From: Megasphaera sp. MJR8396C
GTDB taxonomy: Bacteria > Bacillota > Negativicutes > Veillonellales > Megasphaeraceae
NCBI RefSeq assembly: GCF_001546855.1
Contig: NZ_KQ958206.1
Span: 157,576 to 221,575, forward strand
Reading direction: 5' to 3'
DNA length: 64,000 nucleotides
Shown here: positions 1-9,358 of the stretch, one piece after another
How the letters are laid out: each line of letters begins with the position of its first letter
How positions within the stretch are numbered: the first letter of the stretch is position 1
Position numbers and translations under genes: made by a program
Notes under the pieces: generated by a model
Seen by the model: the letters and a program-made list of their open reading frames with translations, nothing else
Database searches by the model: none
What the model was told of the DNA's origin: nothing

Positions 1-81
1 TATATGTGCTTCAATCACTTCTTTTACACGATGCTGAAATATCTGAAATTATACGAATTGCAAAGAGCGGAGAAAAAATAA
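1..81 (+). CDS. 3' end of an upstream gene (partial, unidentified)
   Basis: Frame 1 is open from the first base and stops at TAA 79-81, which overlaps the ATG at 81 of the next gene (TAATG). This tight stop-start overlap is typical of coupled polysaccharide genes, so this is probably the last 26 codons of another glycan gene. Too short to assign; it could also be chance. Confidence 0.4.
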   Translation, partial: YMCFNHFFYTMLKYLKLYELQRAEKK

Positions 82-1211
82 TGCGGGTAGCTATTTTAGA
101 AACAGTGAAGACCCAAGGCGGGTTTGAACAGGAATTCGACCGGCTGATCATCGATGAGCTGAAGAAAGAAGGCCATGAGCCGGTCTTATATCTGCCGGAA
201 AACAGCAGCTTGCCCGTTGACTTTGGGATTCCTATTGAATATATGAGCGGCGGTGAAATCGTCGATTATGAAGGCGCAGGAAAACTCAAAAAGATATGGC
301 TGTCGATCCAGCGGGAACGGCGCCGTGTCCGTTGGTTTGATGCGGCTTATGAAAAGGCCTGCCGCCATGAAGTGGACGCCATTGTACTGACGACGGCGAC
401 GTATCGGTATTTGCGGTCCCTTCATAAGAGTAAGTTAAAAGATAGTCCCGTGCCGGTCATCTTCATTTTCTTGGGTGTCAATCCCCAAGAAAAGCCGAAA
501 TTCCTGAAACAGGCCCGGCGCTGTGAAGCCTATAAAAATATCAAGTTAAAAATTACGAGCCTGCGAAATGATTTTAAGGACGATCACGTCGCTAAGATTG
601 AAATCATCCCGCCGCCGGTTCTCCTTCCTGAAGGGGTTCCGGTGACGGCAGACCTTTCGTATCGAGAACCGGTCCGCATCGGATTTTTCGGTCACTACCG
701 CAAGGGTGAAAAAGACATCGACGGCATTATCCAGGCCTTTTTAGACAGTCATTTGCAGGGGAAGGCGGAACTTGTCGTCCAGGCGGCTCCGACTGGTCCC
801 GATGATGCTGCCGATATGGAGCGGATCATGAACAAATATGGCAGCGAGCCCGCCGTCCGCTTTATAAAAGGAAAGGTATTGGGCAAAGCCTGGTATGACT
901 TGCTGCAAAGCGTGGACGTCTTGTTCCTGCCTTACAGTAATGAACGGTATCTGTATAATTGGAGCGCCGTCTATTTCAATGCCTTGGCCCTATATAAGCC
1001 GGTCTTGGCCACGGCCGTCTTGAACCCGGAGATTCTTCGGAGCTATACGGTCGGTCAGGAAGTGGACTTACAAGACCTGGGACACCTTCGTCAGCAGTTG
1101 GGACAATTTTTGCAGTCCTACGAACAGATGCTGCCGACGTATGAAGCGGAATTAAAACTTGTCAATCATGATTTCAGTACCACCATGTTTTTAAAGAACA
1201 TCTTGAAATAA
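81..1211 (+). CDS. Glycosyltransferase, GT-B-like
   Basis: A 376-residue protein of the GT-B type, probably transferring an activated sugar during surface polysaccharide synthesis in the cytoplasm. The N-terminus (MRVAILETVKTQGG) is a Rossmann-like start. The C-terminal half has the nucleotide-sugar domain pattern: IGFFGHYRKGEKD, then VDVLFLPYSNERYLYNW and a late 'ALYKPVLATAV' segment. The ATG at 81 follows a GGAG-like site at 69-73; a further-upstream start at 6 lacks one. Acceptor and donor cannot be told from sequence. Its neighbours are a sulfatase-fold transferase and an O-antigen ligase. Confidence 0.65.
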   Translation: MRVAILETVKTQGGFEQEFDRLIIDELKKEGHEPVLYLPENSSLPVDFGIPIEYMSGGEIVDYEGAGKLKKIWLSIQRERRRVRWFDAAYEKACRHEVDAIVLTTATYRYLRSLHKSKLKDSPVPVIFIFLGVNPQEKPKFLKQARRCEAYKNIKLKITSLRNDFKDDHVAKIEIIPPPVLLPEGVPVTADLSYREPVRIGFFGHYRKGEKDIDGIIQAFLDSHLQGKAELVVQAAPTGPDDAADMERIMNKYGSEPAVRFIKGKVLGKAWYDLLQSVDVLFLPYSNERYLYNWSAVYFNALALYKPVLATAVLNPEILRSYTVGQEVDLQDLGHLRQQLGQFLQSYEQMLPTYEAELKLVNHDFSTTMFLKNILK

Positions 1212-1353
1212 AAAAGTCTACTATGTGGAATACGGAAAAGGATTTTGAAGATGCTAGTACTATTTTTGGTCTATGCGATAAATGGTAGTGTCTGGGTTTT
1301 GCAGCACTTATCGTGATCAAGGATACTTCACAGTTATGAAGGAGGAGTAACAG

Positions 1354-3381
1354 GTGTTTGAACAGTTTTTTTTAGCAGTTCAACAAGATATTAAGCTATG
1401 GATTTTTTTTCCGATTTTATGTGCTGTATTTCGGGCTATCTTCATTTATGTCCATAATCCGTATCCGGGCTTTGCTGGCAAGCGAAATGCCTTGTGGGAA
1501 TGTTTTCGCTTCGGTTTTTGGTGGGGCATGGATTTAAATGCCTATGTCTTCGTCGTTTCGCTGGTGCTCGTTACCCTGCCGGGCCTTTTTATCGGCTTCT
1601 GGAGTCAGCACGGCGACCTGATTCGTGTCTTGCTCGGTATGGTTTACAGCGTCGTCCTGTATGTGGCCTTCGTTGGGAAAATGATTTTTTATGCCCAGTT
1701 TCACGATATTTTTAATAATATCATTTTCCTCGGTGAAAAAGCGGAGAAAAACAATCTCATCGACATCTTTTTTCACCAGTACAATGGGGCCCGAAAATTG
1801 GCCTTGCTCATTCCTTATGTCGCCATCGTCTTTTTTATCCTCCAAAGCATGATGGATACTCCGGTTATTCCCTATCCGCCCATTAGCGGCTGGCATTACT
1901 ATCTTTTCAATGTGTCCGTCTTCTTATTTTTGGTCGGGGCTTTTTACTTTTTCCGCTACGGCGGTACCTTTTGGCACGATAATAAACCGGAATGGGATAC
2001 GATTCCGGCGATTGTCAAGAGCGATCCCTTTCTGTCCAAAGCCACCGTTGACGATTTAATTGCCTTAAAGATGCTGGGGCATCGCCGCATAAAAGAACGC
2101 TTGCAACGAAGCCCGGCAGAAAACCTGGCGCTCGTAAAGCCCTTTATTGAACAAAAAGGAGGCACCATAGACTCGTTTAACGATGCCTTGAAGGCCATCA
2201 GTCACCAGGCTAAGGGGCCGAAAATCAAACGCCCTTCCCATATTTTTTTGGTTGTCGGCGAAAGTTATTCTCAGCCTTATTTTGATCCGGCTTTTGCCGA
2301 CCTTCATATTGCCGATGAAGGGAAGAAACTGATGAATGACGTCCATACGGCGTCTATTCATACTGCCTTATCCAGTGGTATCATTTCTCGTCCGTCTATC
2401 GTGGGCCTCATGCTGGGCATCTTTGATGCCGGGTTCGAATTGAATGAACGGGAATCCTTTTGGCAGGGGACACTGCCGACGTCGCTGCCGATACAGCTGC
2501 GTAAATTGGGCTATGAAACGAACTATTGGTACGGCGGCAGCTTATCCCATGGGAATTTCAACCATTTTGCGCCAGCCTGCGGTTTTAATCATTCCTATTC
2601 CGGCACCGACATCTGCGGCGCCAAAGCGCCTCGCTCCTGGGTCGGCGTCTATGACCACGTTTTTCTGAACAAGGTGGCCGACATGATTCAAGAGCGCAGC
2701 GACGATGTGCCCCAGTTCCACTTTGTCTATACGACTTCAAACCACGGGCCCTATAAGATGCCTTTGAAAGATTTAGGCTTTGATGCCAAAAAAATCATGA
2801 ATGTCCAGCCCGATGTATTGAAGGAGAAAATCATTCAGAAAGCACTGGGAACCTTCTGGTACGCTGACCGAGCCATCAATGATTTTATTCAAAAGATGAA
2901 AGAAGCCTATCCGGACAGCCTGTTCATCGTCACCGGTGACCACGGCTATAAGTGCCCGGAATTACAGCATACATCCTTCATGAGAAGAGAATATACTTTC
3001 CGGGAACTTCATTCGCCGGTCCTCATGTTCCATCATCGAGAACTCGATAAAGACTCGTTAGCCGGCAATCGCATCGGAAGCCACATGAATATATTGCCGA
3101 CCCTTTTTGAACTCATTGCGCCGGCGGGATTCACTTATTATTCACTGTTTGAATCGTTAATCGAATCCGTCACGTCCTGCGTTACGCCCCATCATTGGGT
3201 AACGATGGATTCTATCGGTGGCTGCGGCGAAACGTATTATCAGTCATTGACGGCAACATCCGGTGCCGAAGTCTTACACGGTGAGGCCCCATACGAAGAT
3301 ATCTGCGCTGCTGAAAAAAGTTTGACTGCGTACTTACTGCAGCGGCCTGAATTATTACGGCCCGTTGATACCTGGCTTTGA
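1354..3381 (+). CDS. LtaS/MdoB-family membrane sulfatase-fold transferase
   Basis: A 675-residue membrane enzyme with about five N-terminal transmembrane segments (roughly residues 10-205) and an extracytoplasmic alkaline-phosphatase/sulfatase-fold domain (about 300-610). Seen in the domain: metal-binding GES early (IFLVVGESYS), a Ser/Thr-rich stretch where the catalytic nucleophile sits in LtaS (ALSSGIISRPS), TGDHG, and GSHMNILPTLFEL near the end. The family moves phosphoglycerol or phosphoethanolamine onto glycans or lipids. In this context I infer decoration of a surface glycan. GTG start after a strong GGAGGAG. The N-terminal region is far from Gram-positive LtaS, so lipoteichoic acid synthesis should not be assumed. 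Confidence 0.75.
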   Translation: MFEQFFLAVQQDIKLWIFFPILCAVFRAIFIYVHNPYPGFAGKRNALWECFRFGFWWGMDLNAYVFVVSLVLVTLPGLFIGFWSQHGDLIRVLLGMVYSVVLYVAFVGKMIFYAQFHDIFNNIIFLGEKAEKNNLIDIFFHQYNGARKLALLIPYVAIVFFILQSMMDTPVIPYPPISGWHYYLFNVSVFLFLVGAFYFFRYGGTFWHDNKPEWDTIPAIVKSDPFLSKATVDDLIALKMLGHRRIKERLQRSPAENLALVKPFIEQKGGTIDSFNDALKAISHQAKGPKIKRPSHIFLVVGESYSQPYFDPAFADLHIADEGKKLMNDVHTASIHTALSSGIISRPSIVGLMLGIFDAGFELNERESFWQGTLPTSLPIQLRKLGYETNYWYGGSLSHGNFNHFAPACGFNHSYSGTDICGAKAPRSWVGVYDHVFLNKVADMIQERSDDVPQFHFVYTTSNHGPYKMPLKDLGFDAKKIMNVQPDVLKEKIIQKALGTFWYADRAINDFIQKMKEAYPDSLFIVTGDHGYKCPELQHTSFMRREYTFRELHSPVLMFHHRELDKDSLAGNRIGSHMNILPTLFELIAPAGFTYYSLFESLIESVTSCVTPHHWVTMDSIGGCGETYYQSLTATSGAEVLHGEAPYEDICAAEKSLTAYLLQRPELLRPVDTWL

Positions 3382-3414
3382 TAGGTATAACTCGGCCAGA
3401 GTGGAGAATTGGTT

Positions 3415-4623
3415 ATGGCTTATTGGCGAACATTTCAACAAAATTACCTTCCGTATATCCCGATTTTTTTATTGGCCCTCAGCTGTGGTGCCGGGTCGGG
3501 GACATTGATGACGACCTCTTTTTTGACTCATTTGATTGTTTGCAAAAAAGAGGGAATCCCTATTATGGGGACACTGTGGAAAAAAACTGTTGTTTGGCAG
3601 ACTGTGCTTGCCATTGCTATATTTTTTGGTACGGCGGCGATTACTATTCCTTTTAATGGCGGTAATCCTGCGGCTCTTTTTAAGTATATTGAGCGCCTGG
3701 TACCCCTTGTGTTAGCCGTTCTGATGGCCCGGCCGGGCAAGGGGACTTTTCCGGCTGTCTGGCTCGGGATTTCCCTGTCTATTATATGGCAGTTGGGATT
3801 GGTCGCGGCTCAACCGACTTGGCAAGACAATCGCTTGTTTGGACCTTATACCAGCCCCAATGCCTTAGGAAGCATACTGTTGACGCTACTTCCCGTCGTA
3901 TTATTTGGCGTCATTCGCTACCGTTCTCTTTGGCCAAAGACGTCTTTCTTCTTGGCTTTAGTTTGTATTACGGCTTTCGTCGTTCTCCTTTGTACGGGAT
4001 CGCGAAATGCTTATTTTGCCTTTTTTATCGTCTTTTTAGCCCTTCTGGTGTTCTGCTATTTAGGGCGGGAATGGTTAGCCTTAAAAGTAATGGCTTGCCT
4101 CCTCGTTCTGTCTTGTTTGGTTCTCGGTGTGGCAGCACCTCAATTCATTTCTGACCGCCTCCATCGTGATATCAGTCAGGATGGTCGCGTCTATTTGACC
4201 GAAGTTGCTGTTCAACTTATTGAGGAAAAGCCTTACATCGGTATTGGTCTTGGACGTTGGGGGAAAGTTTATCATGAACGTTTTGAAGCGCAGAATCCCT
4301 TCCATGAAAAAAATATCCAGTCACCGCACAACATTTATTTACAAACTTGGAATGAAACGGGGATTGTCGGCCTGAGCGGCTTTTTAATCCTCATTTTATT
4401 CCAGCTAAAAGTATTCGTGAGCTCGCTCAGGGCTTACTATCGAAAACAGGGTCCGGGATTCCCCTGGCTGGCTGGCTTTTTCCTGCCGATTTTGGCCATT
4501 TATCTCTTCGGCCTGTTTGACTATGATTTCTTTAATCGTCAGACAATGCATCTCTATTGGTTTTTCTGGGGGATGACGATTTATAGTTGGGCCCATTACA
4601 AAAAGGAGACGAACCTTTTATGA
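3415..4623 (+). CDS. O-antigen ligase/polymerase family membrane protein (WaaL/Wzy-like)
   Basis: A 402-residue polytopic protein with about 10-12 hydrophobic segments. The conserved Wzy_C-type loop is visible: GIGLGRWGKVYHERF, then SPHNIYLQTWNETGIVGL (His-Asn and Glu-x-Gly-x-x-Gly). The family ligates or polymerises lipid-linked glycans on the periplasmic face. ATG 3415 is preferred over TTG 3409 because GGAG lies about 9 bases before it. The stop overlaps the ATG of the next glycosyltransferase (ATGA at 4620-4623), so the two are coupled. Ligase and polymerase cannot be separated by sequence alone. Confidence 0.75.
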   Translation: MAYWRTFQQNYLPYIPIFLLALSCGAGSGTLMTTSFLTHLIVCKKEGIPIMGTLWKKTVVWQTVLAIAIFFGTAAITIPFNGGNPAALFKYIERLVPLVLAVLMARPGKGTFPAVWLGISLSIIWQLGLVAAQPTWQDNRLFGPYTSPNALGSILLTLLPVVLFGVIRYRSLWPKTSFFLALVCITAFVVLLCTGSRNAYFAFFIVFLALLVFCYLGREWLALKVMACLLVLSCLVLGVAAPQFISDRLHRDISQDGRVYLTEVAVQLIEEKPYIGIGLGRWGKVYHERFEAQNPFHEKNIQSPHNIYLQTWNETGIVGLSGFLILILFQLKVFVSSLRAYYRKQGPGFPWLAGFFLPILAIYLFGLFDYDFFNRQTMHLYWFFWGMTIYSWAHYKKETNLL

Positions 4624-5579
4624 AGCCTTCGTTGAGCATTATCATGCCGGTTTACAATAATGAATGCTATGTCCGGGCGAGCCTGCAAAGTGTATTGAAC
4701 CAGACGTATCACGATATGGAAGTTATCGTCGTCGATGATGGTTCAAGTGACCATAGTCTGGCTATCTGTCAGGAGATAGCCGCATTGGATGATCGTGTAT
4801 CTGTCATCCATAAAGAAAATGGCGGTGTCAGCTCGGCCCGAAATCGAGGCCTTGAAGCAGCACAAGGACGCTACATCGCCTTCATCGACAGTGATGATCT
4901 CATCGATGCCAAGATGTATGAAGTCATGATTGCTGTCTTAGAAAGAGAGAAGGCCGACCTTGTTAATTGTGGGGTCATAAAAGAATGTTCATACGAGGAT
5001 ATCCTTTATGAAATAGGGACCGTCGAAGTCAGTGGCTTGCCTTTGAATTACCTGTCGAAAAAGGAATGTTTCATTGACAGCACATGGAACAAAGTCTATC
5101 GTCGTGAGCTCATTGGTGATACACGGTTCAATGAAAATATATCTTATTCAGAAGATAAGCTGTTTGTAACGGAAATCATATTGAAGGCGAGGACCATGGC
5201 TTTTGTTTCCAATGTCTTTTACCATTATATCCAGCATAAAGACAGCTTATCTTGGAAAGATACGGAAGATGTTTGGCTTGGAAATTTTAAAGTCCATCAG
5301 CGAATTTTTGAGCGGATGGAGGAAGACGGCATTATGGGAGCCGTCTTAGACAGTGCTTTTCGAGGATATGCTCGCTCCATTATCGCACTTTTGCGCTATG
5401 ACATTAAATATCGTCGTGAAGAAGCTTATAATCAGACTTTAAATGAATATAGGACGGTATTAACACGTTTCCTTAAAGATACACCCATGCCATTAGGGAA
5501 AAAGCTGGAATACCTTACCTATACGACGTCTTATGGTCTGGCTTCCTTGGTGCACTATTATCCTAAACGATTGTGGTAA
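4620..5579 (+). CDS. Family 2 glycosyltransferase
   Basis: A 319-residue GT-A fold enzyme. The N-terminus is classic GT2: LSIIMPVYNNECYV, then VIVVDDGSSDHS, then GGVSSARNRGLEAAQGRYIAFIDSDD with its DSDD metal/UDP motif. The C-terminal part (about 200-319) is variable and has no membrane span. It likely adds one sugar to a lipid-linked repeat in the cytoplasm. The start overlaps the stop of the ligase gene by four bases, with AAGGAG just upstream. Confidence 0.85.
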   Translation: MKPSLSIIMPVYNNECYVRASLQSVLNQTYHDMEVIVVDDGSSDHSLAICQEIAALDDRVSVIHKENGGVSSARNRGLEAAQGRYIAFIDSDDLIDAKMYEVMIAVLEREKADLVNCGVIKECSYEDILYEIGTVEVSGLPLNYLSKKECFIDSTWNKVYRRELIGDTRFNENISYSEDKLFVTEIILKARTMAFVSNVFYHYIQHKDSLSWKDTEDVWLGNFKVHQRIFERMEEDGIMGAVLDSAFRGYARSIIALLRYDIKYRREEAYNQTLNEYRTVLTRFLKDTPMPLGKKLEYLTYTTSYGLASLVHYYPKRLW

Positions 5580-6083
5580 TAATGGGAAAATAAATCGTAT
5601 ATTTTGCATTTTTATGATGTGCGAGGAGTATTTTCCTATAGGGATTCGTAAAAAATGTTTAGACAGTACGGCGAAGGAATAGTCTGCTTTTTAGAGTATG
5701 ATGATATGGCCAATTACTATGTTGAGGCCATTTTTTTCTTTTCAAGCTGTATTTAATCAAATGTTTTTCACCGAGTGGATGTTTCTTTTGGCTCGGTCTT
5801 GCCATTTTAGTGACGGGAAGACCGGCTATCTGCATTTTCTTTAGCGTACTGTCGACAAGATACTTATATTTGACCCAATTATTGAAGGCCGATACAATGA
5901 CATGAGAAAATAGGGTTGGTACTGGATAATGGTTTGTAGTTTTTTTTAAAATTTTTATAGTATAATAACGAAGATTAGAAGTATAGAAACTGCTGGGGCT
6001 TCTTATAGGGAAATCGTTTTTGACTACTCTTTTACGTCCTGGCCTAACGAGTGAATCTCAAGTATCATGCGAGGAATGTATTT
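5580..6083. other. AT-rich 0.5-kb gap without a clear gene
   Basis: It holds a weak terminator-like hairpin (ATGGCC...GGCCAT plus T-run, 5706-5737). On the minus strand an 80-odd-codon stretch (about 5660-5910) lacks stops but has no good start or RBS and matches nothing I recognise; it could be a gene remnant. Near the right end, TATAAT in an AT-rich stretch (about 5960) may be the -10 of the next gene. No transposase signature or inverted repeats were found. Confidence 0.4.
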
Positions 6084-7088
6084 ATGAAAAATTTTGAAGA
6101 GAACTTTTTTAAAGAAGATAACTTTATTCAATCGATGGTTGATTATAATTACGCCAACTCAACGGCTAAAAATTACCATATTTGTTATAATGTTAATGAT
6201 GCATTTATATACATCATGGGAGCATCCATTATTTCCGTATTAGAAAATAATAAAGGCATATCATTTTCCTTTCACATTTTTACGGATGGGTGTAGTCAGG
6301 AAAATATGGAAAAACTTAAAATGCTGGCAGAACAGTATAAATGCCGGTGTATTGTATATGTACTGAATATGGAGCCTTTTGCGGACTTTCATATTAAGGT
6401 GGAGCGTTTTTCCAGGATAACCTATGCACGTCTTTATATGCCTAAAATCTTAAAAAAATATACCGACAGGTATATTTATTTAGATGCTGATACAATGTGC
6501 ATCTCTTCCTTACAGCCATTATGGAACCTGAATTTATCCAGTCCCATGGGTGCTGTGTCTGAGCGGGACTCTGCTATCGAGTATCGAGCCGGATACTTAA
6601 AACTGCAGAATGGGAAGTATTTTAATGATGGCGTTATGTTGGTGAATATCCCTTTATGGGAAGACAAGGGCGTTACGGAACTTTGCTTTTCCTATCAGTG
6701 TGAACCACGAAAACGTTTTTTAGGACAGAGTCAGGACGTATTGAATTTAGTCTTTGATGGAAATAATGATTTCTTGCCCAGTAAATATAATGTTTATGAC
6801 GGCGGTGAGTTTGATAAGGGCGATAGCGTCATCGTTCATTGGACGGGGAGACGTAAGCCGTGGCAAATGGTCTTGTCTGATTTTGATAGAAAATGGAGAG
6901 AATATAACAGGTTGTCTCCATGGACTACCCTCACTAATCTGCTGCCCATTAAGAAGGCGTCCAATTATCATGACTTTAAATATTGGGGTATGTATTACAA
7001 ATGGCATGGTAATTATGCCAAATATATACAGGGAATGTTTTGGTACGCTATTCTCCGAGTTTGTTATAAATGTGGAATAAATAATTAA
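6084..7088 (+). CDS. Family 8 glycosyltransferase (LgtC/GspA-like)
   Basis: A 334-residue retaining GT8 enzyme. Seen: NVNDAFIYIMGASIISVLEN near the start, the DxD metal motif in YIYLDADTMCI, FNDGVMLVNIPLW, QDVLNLVF, and the closing signature HWTGRRKPW. The family uses UDP-glucose or UDP-galactose to build LPS-like outer core or capsule. ATG 6084 follows GAGGA at 6071-6075; an upstream ATG at 6051 has no good site. The gene is more AT-rich than ugd next to it and pairs with a second GT8 on ugd's other side. Confidence 0.8.
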   Translation: MKNFEENFFKEDNFIQSMVDYNYANSTAKNYHICYNVNDAFIYIMGASIISVLENNKGISFSFHIFTDGCSQENMEKLKMLAEQYKCRCIVYVLNMEPFADFHIKVERFSRITYARLYMPKILKKYTDRYIYLDADTMCISSLQPLWNLNLSSPMGAVSERDSAIEYRAGYLKLQNGKYFNDGVMLVNIPLWEDKGVTELCFSYQCEPRKRFLGQSQDVLNLVFDGNNDFLPSKYNVYDGGEFDKGDSVIVHWTGRRKPWQMVLSDFDRKWREYNRLSPWTTLTNLLPIKKASNYHDFKYWGMYYKWHGNYAKYIQGMFWYAILRVCYKCGINN

Positions 7089-7115
7089 TTGCTTATGAAC
7101 TGGTGGTTGATGTAA

Positions 7116-8282
7116 ATGAAAATTGCTGTTGCCGGAACGGGATATGTTGGACTTTCAAATGGAGTATTGCTGGCTCAGAATCATGAAGTGGTAGCGCTTG
7201 ATATTGTGCCGGAAAAAGTGAAAATGCTAAATGATGCAGTTTCACCTATTATCGATGCTGATATTTCGGCTTTTTTGCAGCGTGGGGATTTGCACTTTAA
7301 GGCCACTCTCGATGCTAAAGAAGCTTTTACGGGGGCTGATTTTGTCATTATTTCGACGCCGACCAATTACGATCCTAAGCGGAACTTCTTTGATACGTCG
7401 TCGGTAGAAACGGTCATCGAAGAGGTCTTGTCTATCAATCCGAAGGCCGTCATGGTCATCAAGTCGACGGTCCCTGTTGGCTATACGAAGCAAATCAAGG
7501 CCAAGTATCAGACCGAGAATATTATGTTCTCGCCGGAATTTTTGCGGGAAGGGAAAGCCCTCTACGATAATCTCCACCCGTCGCGCATCGTCGTCGGCGA
7601 AGTGTCGGATCGGGCCAAGACCTTTGCCAACCTCTTGGTTGAAGGCGCCGTCAAGGAGGATATCCCCGTCTTATTTACGGGTTCTACGGAAGCCGAAGCC
7701 ATAAAACTCTTTGCCAATACGTATTTGGCTCTGCGGGTCGCCTATTTTAATGAACTCGACTCCTATGCTGAAATGCGCGGTCTCAGTACCCAGGAAATCA
7801 TCAAAGGGGTTTGCCTCGATCCGCGAATCGGCGATTTCTATAACAATCCGTCTTTTGGGTATGGTGGCTACTGCCTGCCCAAGGATACGAAACAGCTTCT
7901 GGCCAACTATCAGGACGTGCCGCAGAACTTGATTTCTGCTATCGTTGCGGCGAACCGGACGCGGAAAGACCATATCTCTGATATGATCATTGCTCAAAAT
8001 CCCCGTATCGTCGGCGTTTATCGTCTGACGATGAAGAGTCACTCGGACAACTTCCGGGCCTCAGCCATCCAGGGCGTCATGAAGCGCATCAAGGCCAAGG
8101 GGATTGAAGTCGTCGTCTATGAACCGACACTGAAAGAAGAGACCTTTTTCAATTCCCGTGTTATCCGCGACTTAGATGAATTCAAAGGGATGAGTGATAT
8201 CATCATTTCCAACCGTTGGACCGATAAACTTAGTGATGTTCGAGATAAAGTGTATACAAGAGATCTTTTTGCTCGAGATTAA
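7116..8282 (+). CDS. ugd: UDP-glucose 6-dehydrogenase
   Basis: A 388-residue NAD-dependent enzyme oxidising UDP-glucose twice to UDP-glucuronate. Seen: Rossmann start [56 protein letters not shown], and the catalytic Cys region [15 protein letters not shown]. Full length for the short bacterial form. With the 4-epimerase at 9359 it would supply UDP-glucuronate and UDP-galacturonate for the glycan genes here. Its more GC-rich composition contrasts with the two flanking GT8 genes. Confidence 0.93.
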   Translation: MKIAVAGTGYVGLSNGVLLAQNHEVVALDIVPEKVKMLNDAVSPIIDADISAFLQRGDLHFKATLDAKEAFTGADFVIISTPTNYDPKRNFFDTSSVETVIEEVLSINPKAVMVIKSTVPVGYTKQIKAKYQTENIMFSPEFLREGKALYDNLHPSRIVVGEVSDRAKTFANLLVEGAVKEDIPVLFTGSTEAEAIKLFANTYLALRVAYFNELDSYAEMRGLSTQEIIKGVCLDPRIGDFYNNPSFGYGGYCLPKDTKQLLANYQDVPQNLISAIVAANRTRKDHISDMIIAQNPRIVGVYRLTMKSHSDNFRASAIQGVMKRIKAKGIEVVVYEPTLKEETFFNSRVIRDLDEFKGMSDIIISNRWTDKLSDVRDKVYTRDLFARD

Positions 8283-8297
8283 CTGGGGTAGAATATT

Positions 8298-9314
8298 ATG
8301 GGATTATTAAAAAAGAGAAAAATTTTATCCGATGTAGCGGTAAATGATTGCAATGACCGGGCTAATATTTTATTATGCAGTGACAAAAATGTTATTCGAG
8401 GACTCGGTGTGACCGTCATTTCCGTTTTAGAAAATATGACGATGCCGTGTGCCATTCATATTGCTTTTAATGGTACCCTACCTGAGGATGAAGAAGCCCG
8501 ATTTACACAAATTGCAAAAAAATATCAAGTTCCTTTCTGTATCTACTGGATCGATGATAGTACTATCCAACATTTGAATAGTAATTCGTATATTACTATA
8601 ACAGCCTATTACAGATTGTTGATGCCTTATATTATGAACGACATTGGCATAGAAAAATGCCTTTATTTAGATACGGATATTTTATGTGTTCATGATATCG
8701 CTGATTGGTATAAGCAGCCCCTTCATAATATGGTTGCAGCAGTCACGAAAGATGCCACTTCTCAGCCAGGATTACGAGAAAATAAAACCTGCCATAAGTT
8801 AGGCATGAAAGGCACAGATTATTTTAATTCGGGTATTTTACTCATGAATATACCTGAATATGTGAAATATGATATTGGTAATAAAGCCATTGAACTTTGT
8901 TCTGATCAGAAATTTGGAGAAATGGATCAGGACGTGTTGAATATTCTGTTGGAAGGGCATGTCGTCTTTGATGAATCGTATGCTTATAATTGTGGCATGT
9001 CCGTTCGTAATTCAGAAGTCCCTGAATGTATTTATATGGTTCATTTTACAGGTGCTAAAAAGCCATGGAAATTATGCGTGTCAGAATTAAAAAATGGGAC
9101 AATGGCTCTTTTTGACCAACATTCTTGGAAATATTCGTATTATGAGGTATGGAGAAAATATGCCAAGATATCTCCATGGAGAGAGATTCCTTTCGATTTA
9201 CCTAAGAATTATCGTGAATGGCGATATTTAGCGAATATGTATTTTAAGACGGGCCAGTTCAGATTAGGGATAGAGGCCTATCTTAAGTATCTTGCATGTA
9301 AAAGAGACAAATAA
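8298..9314 (+). CDS. Family 8 glycosyltransferase (second copy)
   Basis: A 338-residue GT8 protein, a divergent paralogue of the gene at 6084. Seen: ADP/UDP-sugar N-terminus NILLCSDKNVIRGLGVTVISVLEN, DxD in CLYLDTDILCV, FNSGILLMNIPEY, MDQDVLNILL, and HFTGAKKPW. AT-rich like its sister and unlike ugd, 15 bases upstream. Donor and acceptor unknown; UDP-glucose or UDP-galactose is usual for the family. Confidence 0.8.
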   Translation: MGLLKKRKILSDVAVNDCNDRANILLCSDKNVIRGLGVTVISVLENMTMPCAIHIAFNGTLPEDEEARFTQIAKKYQVPFCIYWIDDSTIQHLNSNSYITITAYYRLLMPYIMNDIGIEKCLYLDTDILCVHDIADWYKQPLHNMVAAVTKDATSQPGLRENKTCHKLGMKGTDYFNSGILLMNIPEYVKYDIGNKAIELCSDQKFGEMDQDVLNILLEGHVVFDESYAYNCGMSVRNSEVPECIYMVHFTGAKKPWKLCVSELKNGTMALFDQHSWKYSYYEVWRKYAKISPWREIPFDLPKNYREWRYLANMYFKTGQFRLGIEAYLKYLACKRDK

Positions 9315-9358
9315 CTATCCTATAAATTTTATTTTTTATCATCTCGATAAAGGAGTAG

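Noticed and set aside
1354..3381. Lipoteichoic acid synthase
   Set aside because: The fold fits, but the N-terminal region differs from LtaS and the other genes suggest an outer-membrane organism; the broader family call is safer.
5660..5910. An 80-codon stop-free stretch on the minus strand in the gap before the first GT8 gene
   Set aside because: No start with RBS and no recognisable family; low-complexity AT-rich DNA often gives such stretches.
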